18,244 nt of DNA from JACDDK01 sp038198445 (GTDB taxonomy: Bacteria > Actinomycetota > Rubrobacteria > Rubrobacterales > Rubrobacteraceae). Shown here in pieces: positions 7,117 to 13,869 of the stretch. The DNA lies in the NCBI GenBank assembly GCA_038198445.1, contig JBBPZZ010000137.1, positions 1-18,244 on the forward strand. The letters are read 5' to 3'. Every line of letters begins with the position of its first letter. Position 1 is the first letter of the stretch. The translations under genes and the position numbers were made by a program. The notes under the pieces were generated by a model. The model saw nothing but the letters and a program-made list of their open reading frames with translations. It was not told where the DNA came from and did no database searches.

Positions 7117-8178
7117 ATGGCGGCAGACAACGAGAACTCCGACAATGGGGACGTAGAGATTCGCGACGAGGGCGCCGTAGCCACGGATACGGACCGTCTC
7201 GTGGACATTTACCGCGAGATGGCGCTCATACGAGCATTCGAGGAAGCGTGCCAGAAAGGCTTCCGTCAGGGAAAGATCGGGGGCTACCTCCACGTCTATA
7301 TAGGACAGGAAGCCGTCGCCACCGGGTTCCTCGAAGCCTTCAAGGAGGGCGACAAGGTGATCACCGCCTACCGCGACCACGCGCACGCTTTGCTGCTGGG
7401 CGCGGATCCTAAAGAAGTCATGGCCGAGCTATATGGCAAAGGCACGGGTATGGTCAAGGGCAAGGGCGGCTCCATGCACCTCTTCGCCGCCGAGCAGGGC
7501 CTCATGGGCGGCTACGGCATCGTCGGCGGACACATACCACTGGGCGTCGGCATGGCCTACGCCATGCGTTATCAGGAGACGGACCACATCACCCAGCTCT
7601 ATCTGGGCGACGGCTCCATGAGCCAGGGCGCGTTCCACGAGGCCGCCAACCTCGCCGGACTATGGGGTAAGGAAGGCCAGTGTCCGGTCGTCTTCATCGT
7701 CGAGAACAACAAGTACGGCATGGGAACCTCCGTCGAGCGCACGACGGCCATGACCGACCTCGCCGCCAAGTTCGACGCCTACGGCATAGAGCACGAGAAG
7801 GTAGACGGCATGGACGTCGATGCCGTTATCGAGTGCGCCGAGAGAGTCACGGAGCACGTAAGAGAGACGGGCCAGGCCTACGCCGTTGAGGCCCTAACCT
7901 ACCGGACGGTATCGCACGGAGCGGCGGACTTCATGGAGAAGTACCGCACCAAGGAAGAGGTCAACGAGTGGCGTCAGCGCGACCCGATAGGGCTTCTCGA
8001 ACACAAGCTCATCGAGAACGACGTGCTCGATGAAGAGAAGCTTCAAGAGATAAAAGACGAGGCCAAAGAGAAGGTCGACGAGGCCGTCAAGTTCGCCGAC
8101 GAGAGTGAGCAGCCGGATCTCGACGAGCTCTACACCGACGTCTACGCCGGTGAAGACGAGTATATGGGGGAGGAGTAA
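7117..8178 (+). CDS. pdhA: pyruvate (2-oxoacid) dehydrogenase E1 component, alpha subunit
   Basis: With the beta subunit this forms the thiamine-diphosphate E1 that decarboxylates pyruvate and acetylates the E2 lipoyl group. Seen in the 353-aa product: FRQGKIGGYLHVYIGQEAVA (around 49-68), KGKGGSMHLF, and GGYGIVGGHIPLGVG. The TDP/Mg motif follows, with GDG at 164-166 and NN at 197-198, and then YGMGTSVERTT and KYRTKEEVNEWRQRDPI. YGMGTSVER favours pyruvate dehydrogenase over acetoin dehydrogenase. The active-site loop usually reading R-G-H-S reads T-V-S-H-G here, with the His retained. ATG at 7117 has GGAAGGGG six bases upstream. An in-frame ATG at 7006, overlapping the rdgB stop as ATGA and preceded by AGGAG, would add 37 basic residues. 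The beta gene follows after 3 bp. Confidence 0.93.
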   Translation: MAADNENSDNGDVEIRDEGAVATDTDRLVDIYREMALIRAFEEACQKGFRQGKIGGYLHVYIGQEAVATGFLEAFKEGDKVITAYRDHAHALLLGADPKEVMAELYGKGTGMVKGKGGSMHLFAAEQGLMGGYGIVGGHIPLGVGMAYAMRYQETDHITQLYLGDGSMSQGAFHEAANLAGLWGKEGQCPVVFIVENNKYGMGTSVERTTAMTDLAAKFDAYGIEHEKVDGMDVDAVIECAERVTEHVRETGQAYAVEALTYRTVSHGAADFMEKYRTKEEVNEWRQRDPIGLLEHKLIENDVLDEEKLQEIKDEAKEKVDEAVKFADESEQPDLDELYTDVYAGEDEYMGEE

Positions 8179-8181
8179 GCC

Positions 8182-9174
8182 GTGGCGGAGACCAAGACTT
8201 ACCGTGAGGCGCTCAGAGAGGGGATGGTCCACGAGATGGACCGCGACGAGTCCGTCGTCCTCATGGGCGAGGACATCGGGGTATACGGAGGCACCCACCT
8301 GATAACCGACGGGCTCTACGATCAATACGGGCCAAAGAGAGTAATGGATACTCCCATCTCGGAGGGTGGTTTTACCGGCGCGGCGATCGGGATGGCAATG
8401 ATGGGTATGAGGCCCGTCGTCGAGATGATGACCTGGAACTTCTCGTTTCTGGCTTCGGATCAGATCGTCCAGAACGCAGCCAAGGTGCGCTATTTTTCCG
8501 GCGGTCAGGTAGAAGTGCCGCTCGTCATCCGCGGTCCAAACGGCGGCGGTGTCCAGCTCTCCGCCCAGCACACCCATTCGCTGGAGAACTTCTACGGACA
8601 CTTCCCCGGCCTCAAGGTCGTCTCGCCCGTAACGCCGAACGACGTTAAGGGCATGATGATCACCGCCATCCGCGACCCCAACCCTGTGATTTTCCTCGAA
8701 GCCGGCGCCCTCTACGGAACGAAGGGCGAGGTAGAGGACGGCGACAATGCCGTGGAGTTCGGCAAGGCCCGCGTGGCGCGCGAAGGCTCGGACGTTACGC
8801 TCATCGCCTACGGCCGGCAGGTCAACCTGTGCGTGAGGGCCGCCGACACGCTCGAAGAAGAGGACGATGTGAGCGCCGAGGTCATAGACATCCGGTCCAT
8901 ACGTCCGTTTGATGAGGAAACCATCGTCGAGTCGGTTAAAAAAACTCACCGGGCGGTTACCGTGCAGGAGCAGTGGCGGTGGTTCGGGGTGGCGAGTGAG
9001 GTAGCGGCGATCATCCAGGAACAGGCATTCGATTATCTGGACGCTCCGGTAGAGCGGGTGAGCGGGGCGGAGGTGCCGGCGCCCTATGCCAGGAACCTGG
9101 AGCTTGCGGCCTTCCCGAGTGAGAAAGCTGTGGCGAACGCGGCCCGTCGGGCTCTGTATATAGAGGAGAAGTAG
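8182..9174 (+). CDS. pdhB: pyruvate (2-oxoacid) dehydrogenase E1 component, beta subunit
   Basis: This partner of the alpha subunit completes the heterotetrameric E1; it contributes to the thiamine-diphosphate site and binds the E2 core. The 330-aa product, normal for the family, shows YREALREGMVHEMDRDESVV and VLMGEDIGVYGGTHLITDGL, the latter with the conserved Glu that touches the TDP aminopyrimidine. It also shows DTPISEGGFTGAAIGMAMMG, VPLVIRGPNGGGVQLSAQHT, and a C-terminal transketolase domain with IDIRSIRPFDEETIVESV and VTVQEQWRWFGV. The GTG start at 8182 is preceded by GGGGGAGGAG inside the end of pdhA. The stop is one base from the E2 start, so translation of E1 alpha, E1 beta and E2 is probably coupled. 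Confidence 0.95.
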   Translation: MAETKTYREALREGMVHEMDRDESVVLMGEDIGVYGGTHLITDGLYDQYGPKRVMDTPISEGGFTGAAIGMAMMGMRPVVEMMTWNFSFLASDQIVQNAAKVRYFSGGQVEVPLVIRGPNGGGVQLSAQHTHSLENFYGHFPGLKVVSPVTPNDVKGMMITAIRDPNPVIFLEAGALYGTKGEVEDGDNAVEFGKARVAREGSDVTLIAYGRQVNLCVRAADTLEEEDDVSAEVIDIRSIRPFDEETIVESVKKTHRAVTVQEQWRWFGVASEVAAIIQEQAFDYLDAPVERVSGAEVPAPYARNLELAAFPSEKAVANAARRALYIEEK

Positions 9175-9175
9175 C

Positions 9176-10555
9176 ATGCCCGAAGTGATCATGCCCAAGA
9201 TGGGCGACGCGATGGAGGAGGGTACGCTCCTCAAGTGGCTCAAGAGCGAGGGAGATGAGGTCTCCGAGGGAGACGCGATAGCCGAGATCGAGACCGACAA
9301 GGTCACGATGGAGCTGGAGGCCGAGGACGCCGGCACCCTCGCCGAGCTCATCGCCAGCGAGGGCCAGGATGTCCCGGTGGGTGGAGCCATAGCGTTCATC
9401 CAGGGTGAGGGCGAGGAAGCCCCGGAGCGCTCCTCGGGAGGTGGCGAATCGGAAGAATCCGAAGCCGAAGAAGGTGGAGAGGACGAGGGTGGCGGCGAAG
9501 CCCAGGCCCAGACCGCAACCGAGACCGAAGAGTCTGAAGACACGGGCGAAGAGGAAGGCGGCGAAGCCCAGGCCGGAGCCCAGGCCGATGGCCGGGCGAA
9601 CGGCCAGTTCCGCGCTTCTCCGATAGTCCGCAGGCTGGCCGCGGAGAACGACCTGGATCTCTCGAAGGTAGAGGGTTCGGGGCCGGCCGGACGCATCGTC
9701 GAGCGGGACGTGCGGGCGGCGATGGAGAGTGGATCGGCCCAGCGCGACGGCGGAGCGGCGGAAGACGGCGAGGCCACGGCCGATGGAGGCGCCGAGGCGC
9801 AGCCGGAGCAGGCGGCTCAAGCGGGAATACAGGCTCAGAAGCTGCCGGACCCGACCGAAGCGCCGGGGACCACGCTCATGGAGCCGACGAAGATGCAGCG
9901 GATCATCGGCGACCGCATGACGGAGGCCAAGCAGCACATCCCGCACTTCTACGCGACCGTTGAGGTCCAGATGGATGCGGCGATGGCCCTTCGGAAAGAC
10001 CTCAACGCGCAGCTCGAAGAAGACGGAATAAAGCTCTCCGTCAACGACTTCGTGATGAAGGCGTGCGCGGTGGCTTTGCGGAACTATCCCAACCTCAACG
10101 CCCTGTACACCAGCAAGGGCATCGAGTTGCACGAAACGGTAAACATGGCAATGGCCGTAGCCCTCGACGCCGGTCTCATAACCCCGGTCATAAAGGATAT
10201 AGGCAGCAAGGGCCTCGCCACCATCTCGCGGGAGTCGAAAGACCTCGCCACGAGGGCGCGAGAGGGAGGCTTGAAGCCGGACGAGTATCAGGGCGGCACG
10301 ATCACGGTCTCAAACATGGGCATGTTCGGCGTGGATAGCTTCATCGCCATCGTCAACCCGCCGCAGGCCTCGATCATCGCCGTCAGCAGCATCGTCAAGC
10401 GTCCATCCTATGACGAGGACGGCGAGATCGTGCCCGCCACCTTCATGAAGCTCACCCTGTCGGCGGACCACCGCATAGCCAACGGCCGAGACGGAGCGCT
10501 CTACATGTCCGAGGTCAAGAAGACGCTTGAGAACCCGGTGCTGTTGATGGTGTAG
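9176..10555 (+). CDS. pdhC: dihydrolipoamide acyltransferase (E2) of the pyruvate dehydrogenase complex
   Basis: E2 carries the swinging lipoyl arm and transfers the acyl group to CoA, forming the complex core. Domains in the 459-aa product are as follows. A lipoyl domain spans 1-77 with the lipoylated Lys42 in EIETDKVTME. A very acidic Glu/Gly/Ala linker spans about 78-143. A peripheral subunit-binding domain spans about 146-185 (ASPIVRRLAAEN to GRIVERDVRAAME). A second low-complexity linker leads to the catalytic domain from about 234 (PTKMQRIIGDRMTEAKQHIP). The catalytic HxxxDG reads HRIANG (His432, Asn436), so Asp is replaced by Asn. There is a single lipoyl domain. GAGGAGAAG precedes the ATG. 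No E3 (lipoamide dehydrogenase) gene follows; the operon ends in a terminator 30 bp later. Confidence 0.94.
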   Translation: MPEVIMPKMGDAMEEGTLLKWLKSEGDEVSEGDAIAEIETDKVTMELEAEDAGTLAELIASEGQDVPVGGAIAFIQGEGEEAPERSSGGGESEESEAEEGGEDEGGGEAQAQTATETEESEDTGEEEGGEAQAGAQADGRANGQFRASPIVRRLAAENDLDLSKVEGSGPAGRIVERDVRAAMESGSAQRDGGAAEDGEATADGGAEAQPEQAAQAGIQAQKLPDPTEAPGTTLMEPTKMQRIIGDRMTEAKQHIPHFYATVEVQMDAAMALRKDLNAQLEEDGIKLSVNDFVMKACAVALRNYPNLNALYTSKGIELHETVNMAMAVALDAGLITPVIKDIGSKGLATISRESKDLATRAREGGLKPDEYQGGTITVSNMGMFGVDSFIAIVNPPQASIIAVSSIVKRPSYDEDGEIVPATFMKLTLSADHRIANGRDGALYMSEVKKTLENPVLLMV

Positions 10556-10585
10556 AAGGCGTCAGGCTACAAGTATCAGCGGCAG

Positions 10586-10613
10586 GAAGCCCCCGGTTCT
10601 CGCCGGGGGCTTC
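10586..10613. terminator. bidirectional hairpin terminator between the PDH operon and the Asp23 gene
   Basis: A perfect 11-bp stem, GAAGCCCCCGG at 10586-10596 against CCGGGGGCTTC at 10603-10613, encloses a six-base loop (TTCTCG). A T-rich stretch (TTCACTTTT) follows on the plus strand. It lies 30 bp after the E2 stop and 22 bp after the stop of the convergent Asp23 gene, so it can end both transcripts. Confidence 0.88.
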
Positions 10614-10635
10614 TTCACTTTTGACTGCTGGAAAA

Positions 10636-11028
10636 CTATTGCTCTGGGAAGGTCACGTCGTTGACGGTAATGTTTACCTCGGTTACTTGCAGGCCGGTGA
10701 GGCTCTCGACGCGCCGGATGACGTTGCGGCGCAGGGCCTCCGTCACCTGGGCAACGGGCTTGCCGTAGACTACGTTCACGGTGAGGTCGGCGGCGGTCTG
10801 CTCTTCGCCCACCTCAACCGAGATCCCACGGCTACGGCTTCCGCTGCCGGAGACGCGGTCGAAGAACTCTCCGACGGTGGGCGAGTTGTCTCCCGGCAGC
10901 CGGGTGCCTCCATGGGACATGTCCACGCCATCGACCTCTTCCACCGCCACGTTGACGATGCTCGAGACCACGCCGCTCTGTATGGTCGTGGTTCCCTTGT
11001 CGCTCTTTAACGCGCTTTGTTCGGCCAT
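10636..11028 (-). CDS. Asp23/Gls24 family envelope stress response protein
   Basis: The 130-aa product belongs to the Asp23/Gls24 (DUF322) family, small cytosolic proteins that collect at the membrane and are linked to cell-envelope and alkaline stress; actinobacteria often carry several. Visible family features are the early IQSGVVSSIVNVAVEEVDGV, a central strand set GISVEVGEEQTAADLTVNVVYG, and the closing ESLTGLQVTEVNITVNDVTF. A Gly/Ser-rich insert sits at about 46-68. There is no transmembrane segment. The ATG is preceded by AGGAAAGGA about nine bases upstream. It lies 75 bp downstream of yidC on the same strand, so it may be read from the yidC transcript as well as from its own promoter. 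Confidence 0.92.
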   Translation of the reverse strand: MAEQSALKSDKGTTTIQSGVVSSIVNVAVEEVDGVDMSHGGTRLPGDNSPTVGEFFDRVSGSGSRSRGISVEVGEEQTAADLTVNVVYGKPVAQVTEALRRNVIRRVESLTGLQVTEVNITVNDVTFPEQ

Positions 11029-11053
11029 CTACGTTTTCCTTTCCTCAGTCTCC

Positions 11054-11081
11054 ACAATAGTGTCCAGGATAGCCCAAGCAA
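11054..11081 (-). promoter_or_regulatory. possible promoter of the Asp23 gene
   Basis: On the minus strand TTGCTT (11081-11076) and TATTGT (11059-11054) are separated by 16 bp, an acceptable sigma-70-type pair, about 25 bp before the Asp23 start. Both hexamers deviate from consensus. Confidence 0.25.
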
Positions 11082-11103
11082 CCGTTTGCCTCTACAGAGG
11101 ACT

Positions 11104-11895
11104 CTATTTCTTCTTGCCGGCGCTCTTTTTCTTCCTGTTTTTAGCCCGGCCGCTCTTCGCGGTGTTGACTTTCCCTTCCGGCGCGGCGGGCGAGGCATCG
11201 GCTTCGATTACCTGCTGGGAAGGACCGGCCGCCTTTACCGCGGCTGATGCGTTGCTCGGGGAGCGGTGGTAGATCAGGTAGTTCTGGATGAAGGTGATGA
11301 CGTTCGAGGTTACCCAGTACATAAAGAGCCCCGACGGGAACCTGGCGAGGAAGAACGCGAAGGCCAGGGGCATAAAGCGCATGAGTTGCGCCTGTTGAGG
11401 CGCCGTGTTTCTTATGGTGATCTCCTGCGCGGCCATCATGGTAATGACATAGAGGATAGGCAGGATGTAGTAGGGGTCGGCTATAGTCAGGTCCTTGAAC
11501 CAGAAGAGACCACCGGTTCTGAAGCTATCTAGTTTATCGAAGTGCTTTATCGTGTAGTAGAGCGTGATGAAGACGGGCATCTGGACCAGGACCGGCAGGC
11601 AGCCGCCGAGAGGGTTGACGCTCCGCTCCGAGTAGAGCTTCATCGTCTCTTCCTGTTGTTTCTGGCGGTCGTCCTTGTACTGGGTTTTGATCTTGTCGAG
11701 GTCCGGCTTGAGGTCTTGCATCTTCCTCATGCTCTTGACCTGCTTGACCGTCAGGGGGAAGAGCAGGCTGCGGACGATGACCGTGAGTATCATGATGGAG
11801 AGCCACCAGGGAGCGCCCCAGTCGTGGAAAGTCTGCATCCCCGTGCTCATGAGGTTGGTTAGGGGACTGAAGATAGTCTGTAAGATATTGACCAT
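11104..11895 (-). CDS. yidC: YidC/Oxa1 family membrane protein insertase
   Basis: YidC inserts and folds proteins in the cytoplasmic membrane, alone or with SecYEG. The 263-aa product is the short Gram-positive type, without the large periplasmic domain of E. coli and without a lipobox. The first core helix holds WWLSIMILTVIVRSLLFPLT, where Arg42 is the conserved charge of the hydrophilic groove. A charged coiled coil (KQVKSMRKMQDLKPDLDKIK onward) follows. Three further segments are NPLGGCLPVLVQMPVFITLY, DPYYILPILYVITMMAAQ and the C-terminal pair around FMPLAFAFFLARFPSGLFMYW. The tail is strongly basic (KNRKKKSAGKKK), as in ribosome-binding YidC proteins. AAAGGA lies eight bases before the ATG. 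The usual neighbours rnpA, rpmH and jag are absent, so this may be a second yidC copy. Confidence 0.95.
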   Translation of the reverse strand: MVNILQTIFSPLTNLMSTGMQTFHDWGAPWWLSIMILTVIVRSLLFPLTVKQVKSMRKMQDLKPDLDKIKTQYKDDRQKQQEETMKLYSERSVNPLGGCLPVLVQMPVFITLYYTIKHFDKLDSFRTGGLFWFKDLTIADPYYILPILYVITMMAAQEITIRNTAPQQAQLMRFMPLAFAFFLARFPSGLFMYWVTSNVITFIQNYLIYHRSPSNASAAVKAAGPSQQVIEADASPAAPEGKVNTAKSGRAKNRKKKSAGKKK

Positions 11896-12018
11896 ACGTT
11901 AATGTCCTTTGGGTCGGGGTGGATCCAATCGCCAGCGAACTCCGGGACGATGACCGTCCTCATACCTGGAACGCTGGATTCGTACTCCCCGCGTCGAAAG
12001 CGGGAAGCGCGCCGAAAT
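11896..12018 (-). other. yidC upstream gap
   Basis: This 123-bp gap separates yidC from the upstream membrane gene. A weak hairpin (CCCGC/GCGGG around 11987-12004) is present. I see no gene and no clear promoter. Confidence 0.3.
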
Positions 12019-12402
12019 CTAGACCCAGCCGCCGAGCCCGGCGAGCAATACGATGAAAGGACCCAGGAGCAACGCGACCAGCACGGGCCAACCGACGCCC
12101 CTCCCGACGACGTTTTTGCCAAACGTCGAAACCACCGCCAGACTCCCGGCAAACACGCAACAGGCAAACGCGAGAGCGCCGGACCCGCGGGAGATCCGCA
12201 CCGCCAGGTACCCGGCGCAACCAACCGCCCCCAACAACGTCGCCAGGGAGAACCCGTAGTCGAGGCTAGAATACACCTCTTCACGCGAGAGGAAGTCCGC
12301 CAGTAGACCAGCCAGCAAGAGGCCGACGACCGGCAGAACGACTAATAACGCCGCGCGGGCCATCTCCGCTCTAAAAGACCTGGATGTGTCGCTGATCGCC
12401 AA
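12019..12402 (-). CDS. small four-helix membrane protein, function unknown
   Basis: Not assigned to a family. The product has four hydrophobic stretches: ARAALLVVLPVVGLLLAGLL, FSLATLLGAVGCAGYLAVRI, ALAFACCVFAGSLAVVSTFG and WPVLVALLLGPFIVLLAGLG. Very short loops join them, and it ends two residues after the last helix, so it is an integral membrane protein. The TTG at 12402 is chosen because GGAG lies four bases upstream. ATG at 12363 (114 aa) and ATG at 12447 (142 aa) are alternatives. TATACT (12420-12415 on this strand) could be a -10 box. The gene is co-directional with yidC, 123 bp upstream of it. Overlapping ORFs on the other strand have the composition of shadows. Confidence 0.5.
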   Translation of the reverse strand: MAISDTSRSFRAEMARAALLVVLPVVGLLLAGLLADFLSREEVYSSLDYGFSLATLLGAVGCAGYLAVRISRGSGALAFACCVFAGSLAVVSTFGKNVVGRGVGWPVLVALLLGPFIVLLAGLGGWV

Positions 12403-12602
12403 GGTTCTCCAATAAGTATACGAGGGCGATGTGGATAAGTTCCCCATGCCGTCCGTCGCTGGAGTGTAACACTAGGCCTGAGGCTTGCATAGCCGACCCC
12501 AGAGCGTCAAAGTGTAACCTGAGTTGGTTGTGTTCAGGGCATGGTTTCGGTGGCGGATCACTCGTCCGCCGGCCTACGGTCCAGGCGGCTTTCTATGTTG
12601 AG
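12403..12602. other. uppP downstream intergenic region with AGTGTAAC repeats and a hairpin
   Basis: This gap of about 200 bp holds no convincing ORF. Two direct copies of AGTGTAAC lie at 12463-12470 and 12511-12518, each followed within a few bases by CTGAG. A hairpin with a 6-bp stem, GGCGGA (12552-12557) against TCCGCC (12565-12570), lies just downstream of the uppP stop. It could act as its terminator although it lacks a T-run. Confidence 0.35.
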
Positions 12603-13442
12603 TCAGCGAACCAGAAGTAGCACGATGGCGACGATTCCCGCGCCGATACAGTAGTACCCGAATGGCCCAAGCGCCTCTATCTCCCGTTTGCGGAACAAGA
12701 GCATCAGTAAGGCAGTTGAGACGTAGGCCGCGATCCCCGCTATAACCCCGCCGAAGATGGCAATACCGAGCGTCTGAGCAGTTCCGAACTCTATAAGCTT
12801 TGGAACCTCCAGTACCCCGGCCGCCAGTATGATCGGGGTGGCGAGCAAGAAAGAGAACCGGGCGGCCGTCTCGGCGCTTAGGCCGGAGGCGAGTCCTCCC
12901 ATCACGGTGATCCCCGAGCGCGAGATACCCGGTATAAGAGCCAAAACCTGAGAAGTACCCACCGCGATGGCCTGCCAGAACGAAAGCTCGCTCTCACCTT
13001 CCTTGACCCGCCTGCGCCTCAAGCGCTCCCCGAGGAGCAGGAAGATGCCGTTTATGATGAGAAAGACGGCGGCCAGGGAAGGCCGGGCGAAGTTGGCCGA
13101 GAGGGCTTTCTCGAAGATTAGTCCTACGAGCCCGGCTGGAATGGTACCTGCCACGAGAAGCCAGGCCAGTCTGCCCTCCTGGTCACCATGCAAGTTTCGC
13201 CTCTTCAAAGTACCGAAGAACCCACTGATTACGCTTACCCACTCCCGTCGGAAGAAGATGAAGAGCGCCGCCGCCGTGCCCAGGTGCAGGATCACGAAGA
13301 ACGGCAGGAATGTGGGACTCTCCTGATCTATGTTCCACCCAAGGAGTGTGGGTAGAATAACCCCGTGTCCCAGACTGGAGACCGGCAGGATCTCGGTCGC
13401 TCCCTGCAGTAACGCCAGCCAAAAAGCTTGCCAGATGCTCAA
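12603..13442 (-). CDS. uppP: undecaprenyl-diphosphatase UppP/BacA
   Basis: UppP removes one phosphate from undecaprenyl diphosphate to regenerate the lipid carrier for peptidoglycan and other envelope polymers; extra copies give bacitracin tolerance. Starting at TTG 13442 the protein has 279 aa and opens SIWQAFWLALLQGATEILPV. This contains the (E/Q)xxxE motif (Gln13, Glu17) followed by the PVSSLGH active-site loop. The second signature PGISRSGITVMGG holds the conserved Arg. Seven or eight hydrophobic segments follow. TTG is preferred because GGGAGG lies eight bases upstream and the alignment to the family begins there; an ATG at 13502 would add 20 residues without hydrophobic character. It is co-directional with the DedA/PAP2/LssY_C genes upstream, which act on the same class of lipid. 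Confidence 0.94.
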   Translation of the reverse strand: MSIWQAFWLALLQGATEILPVSSLGHGVILPTLLGWNIDQESPTFLPFFVILHLGTAAALFIFFRREWVSVISGFFGTLKRRNLHGDQEGRLAWLLVAGTIPAGLVGLIFEKALSANFARPSLAAVFLIINGIFLLLGERLRRRRVKEGESELSFWQAIAVGTSQVLALIPGISRSGITVMGGLASGLSAETAARFSFLLATPIILAAGVLEVPKLIEFGTAQTLGIAIFGGVIAGIAAYVSTALLMLLFRKREIEALGPFGYYCIGAGIVAIVLLLVR

Positions 13443-13572
13443 AGTTTCGACCCTCCCAAGAGTTTGCTCGTATGGAAGGCCGCCAGATCCACTGTCTGGC
13501 AACCTCTACGAGACGTGTCCACATTACTTTTGCCACGTTATACGATTTACCGTGCCGGCGGTTTCCGGATTA
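13443..13572 (-). promoter_or_regulatory. uppP upstream region
   Basis: This is noncoding by my reading. A TATAAC hexamer (13542-13537 on the minus strand), within the palindromic CGTTATACG, could be a -10 box about 95 bp before the uppP TTG. No matching -35 is evident. Confidence 0.2.
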
Positions 13573-13869
13573 TCACGTCGTGTTTCCCGGCCGGTCGCCG
13601 GGTGGCGAACGTCCTGTTGACGTCAAGGCAAACGGCAGGTGATTAGTCGTCTCCTCTCCCTGTGGCCGATGATGAAAAATCGAAGAAATACGATAGCTAG
13701 AGTAGCGTACCCCCTTATATACTCGTCCCAGGCTCACCAAGAGCGCAACCGTAACGACGAGCAGCACTAGGTGGACTTTTGCACGCCAGAATCCATCCCA
13801 ACTTTCCTGAGAGCGGAGGCTCCCGACCAGAAGGGTGGCGGTTTCGTGTACCAGGGCTCGCCAACTCAC
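13573..13869 (-). CDS. possible small single-span membrane protein
   Basis: Not recognised. The GTG start overlaps the TGA of the upstream LssY_C gene by four bases (GTGA), a common coupling arrangement. The product of 98 aa has an N-terminal segment with ETATLLVGSLRS, one strong hydrophobic stretch (VHLVLLVVTVALLVSLGRVY, about 33-52), and a tail that looks non-conserved. The region after about residue 60 is AT-richer and reads poorly, so the true end or the reality of the gene is uncertain. If it is not a gene, 13443-13865 is an intergenic region with nothing else recognisable. Confidence 0.35.
   Translation of the reverse strand: MSWRALVHETATLLVGSLRSQESWDGFWRAKVHLVLLVVTVALLVSLGRVYKGVRYSSYRISSIFHHRPQGEETTNHLPFALTSTGRSPPGDRPGNTT

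Noticed and set aside
9400..9600. Repetitive GAAGCC/GAGGAAGGC-like sequence suggesting a tandem repeat
   Set aside because: It encodes the acidic Glu/Gly/Ala linker of E2; low complexity at the protein level explains it.
7894..9777. Very long open frame (627 codons) antisense to the PDH E1/E2 genes, and another at 9011-10132
   Set aside because: It lies opposite three certain genes. Its Ser/Pro-rich and Arg/Leu-rich composition is what the antisense of GC-biased, Glu/Gly-rich coding DNA gives, and there is no family signature.
11859..12284. Minus-strand frame overlapping the small membrane protein at 12019-12402
   Set aside because: It is Arg/Trp/Ser-rich in a +1 frame, overlaps the yidC start, and lacks the clean helices seen in the chosen frame.
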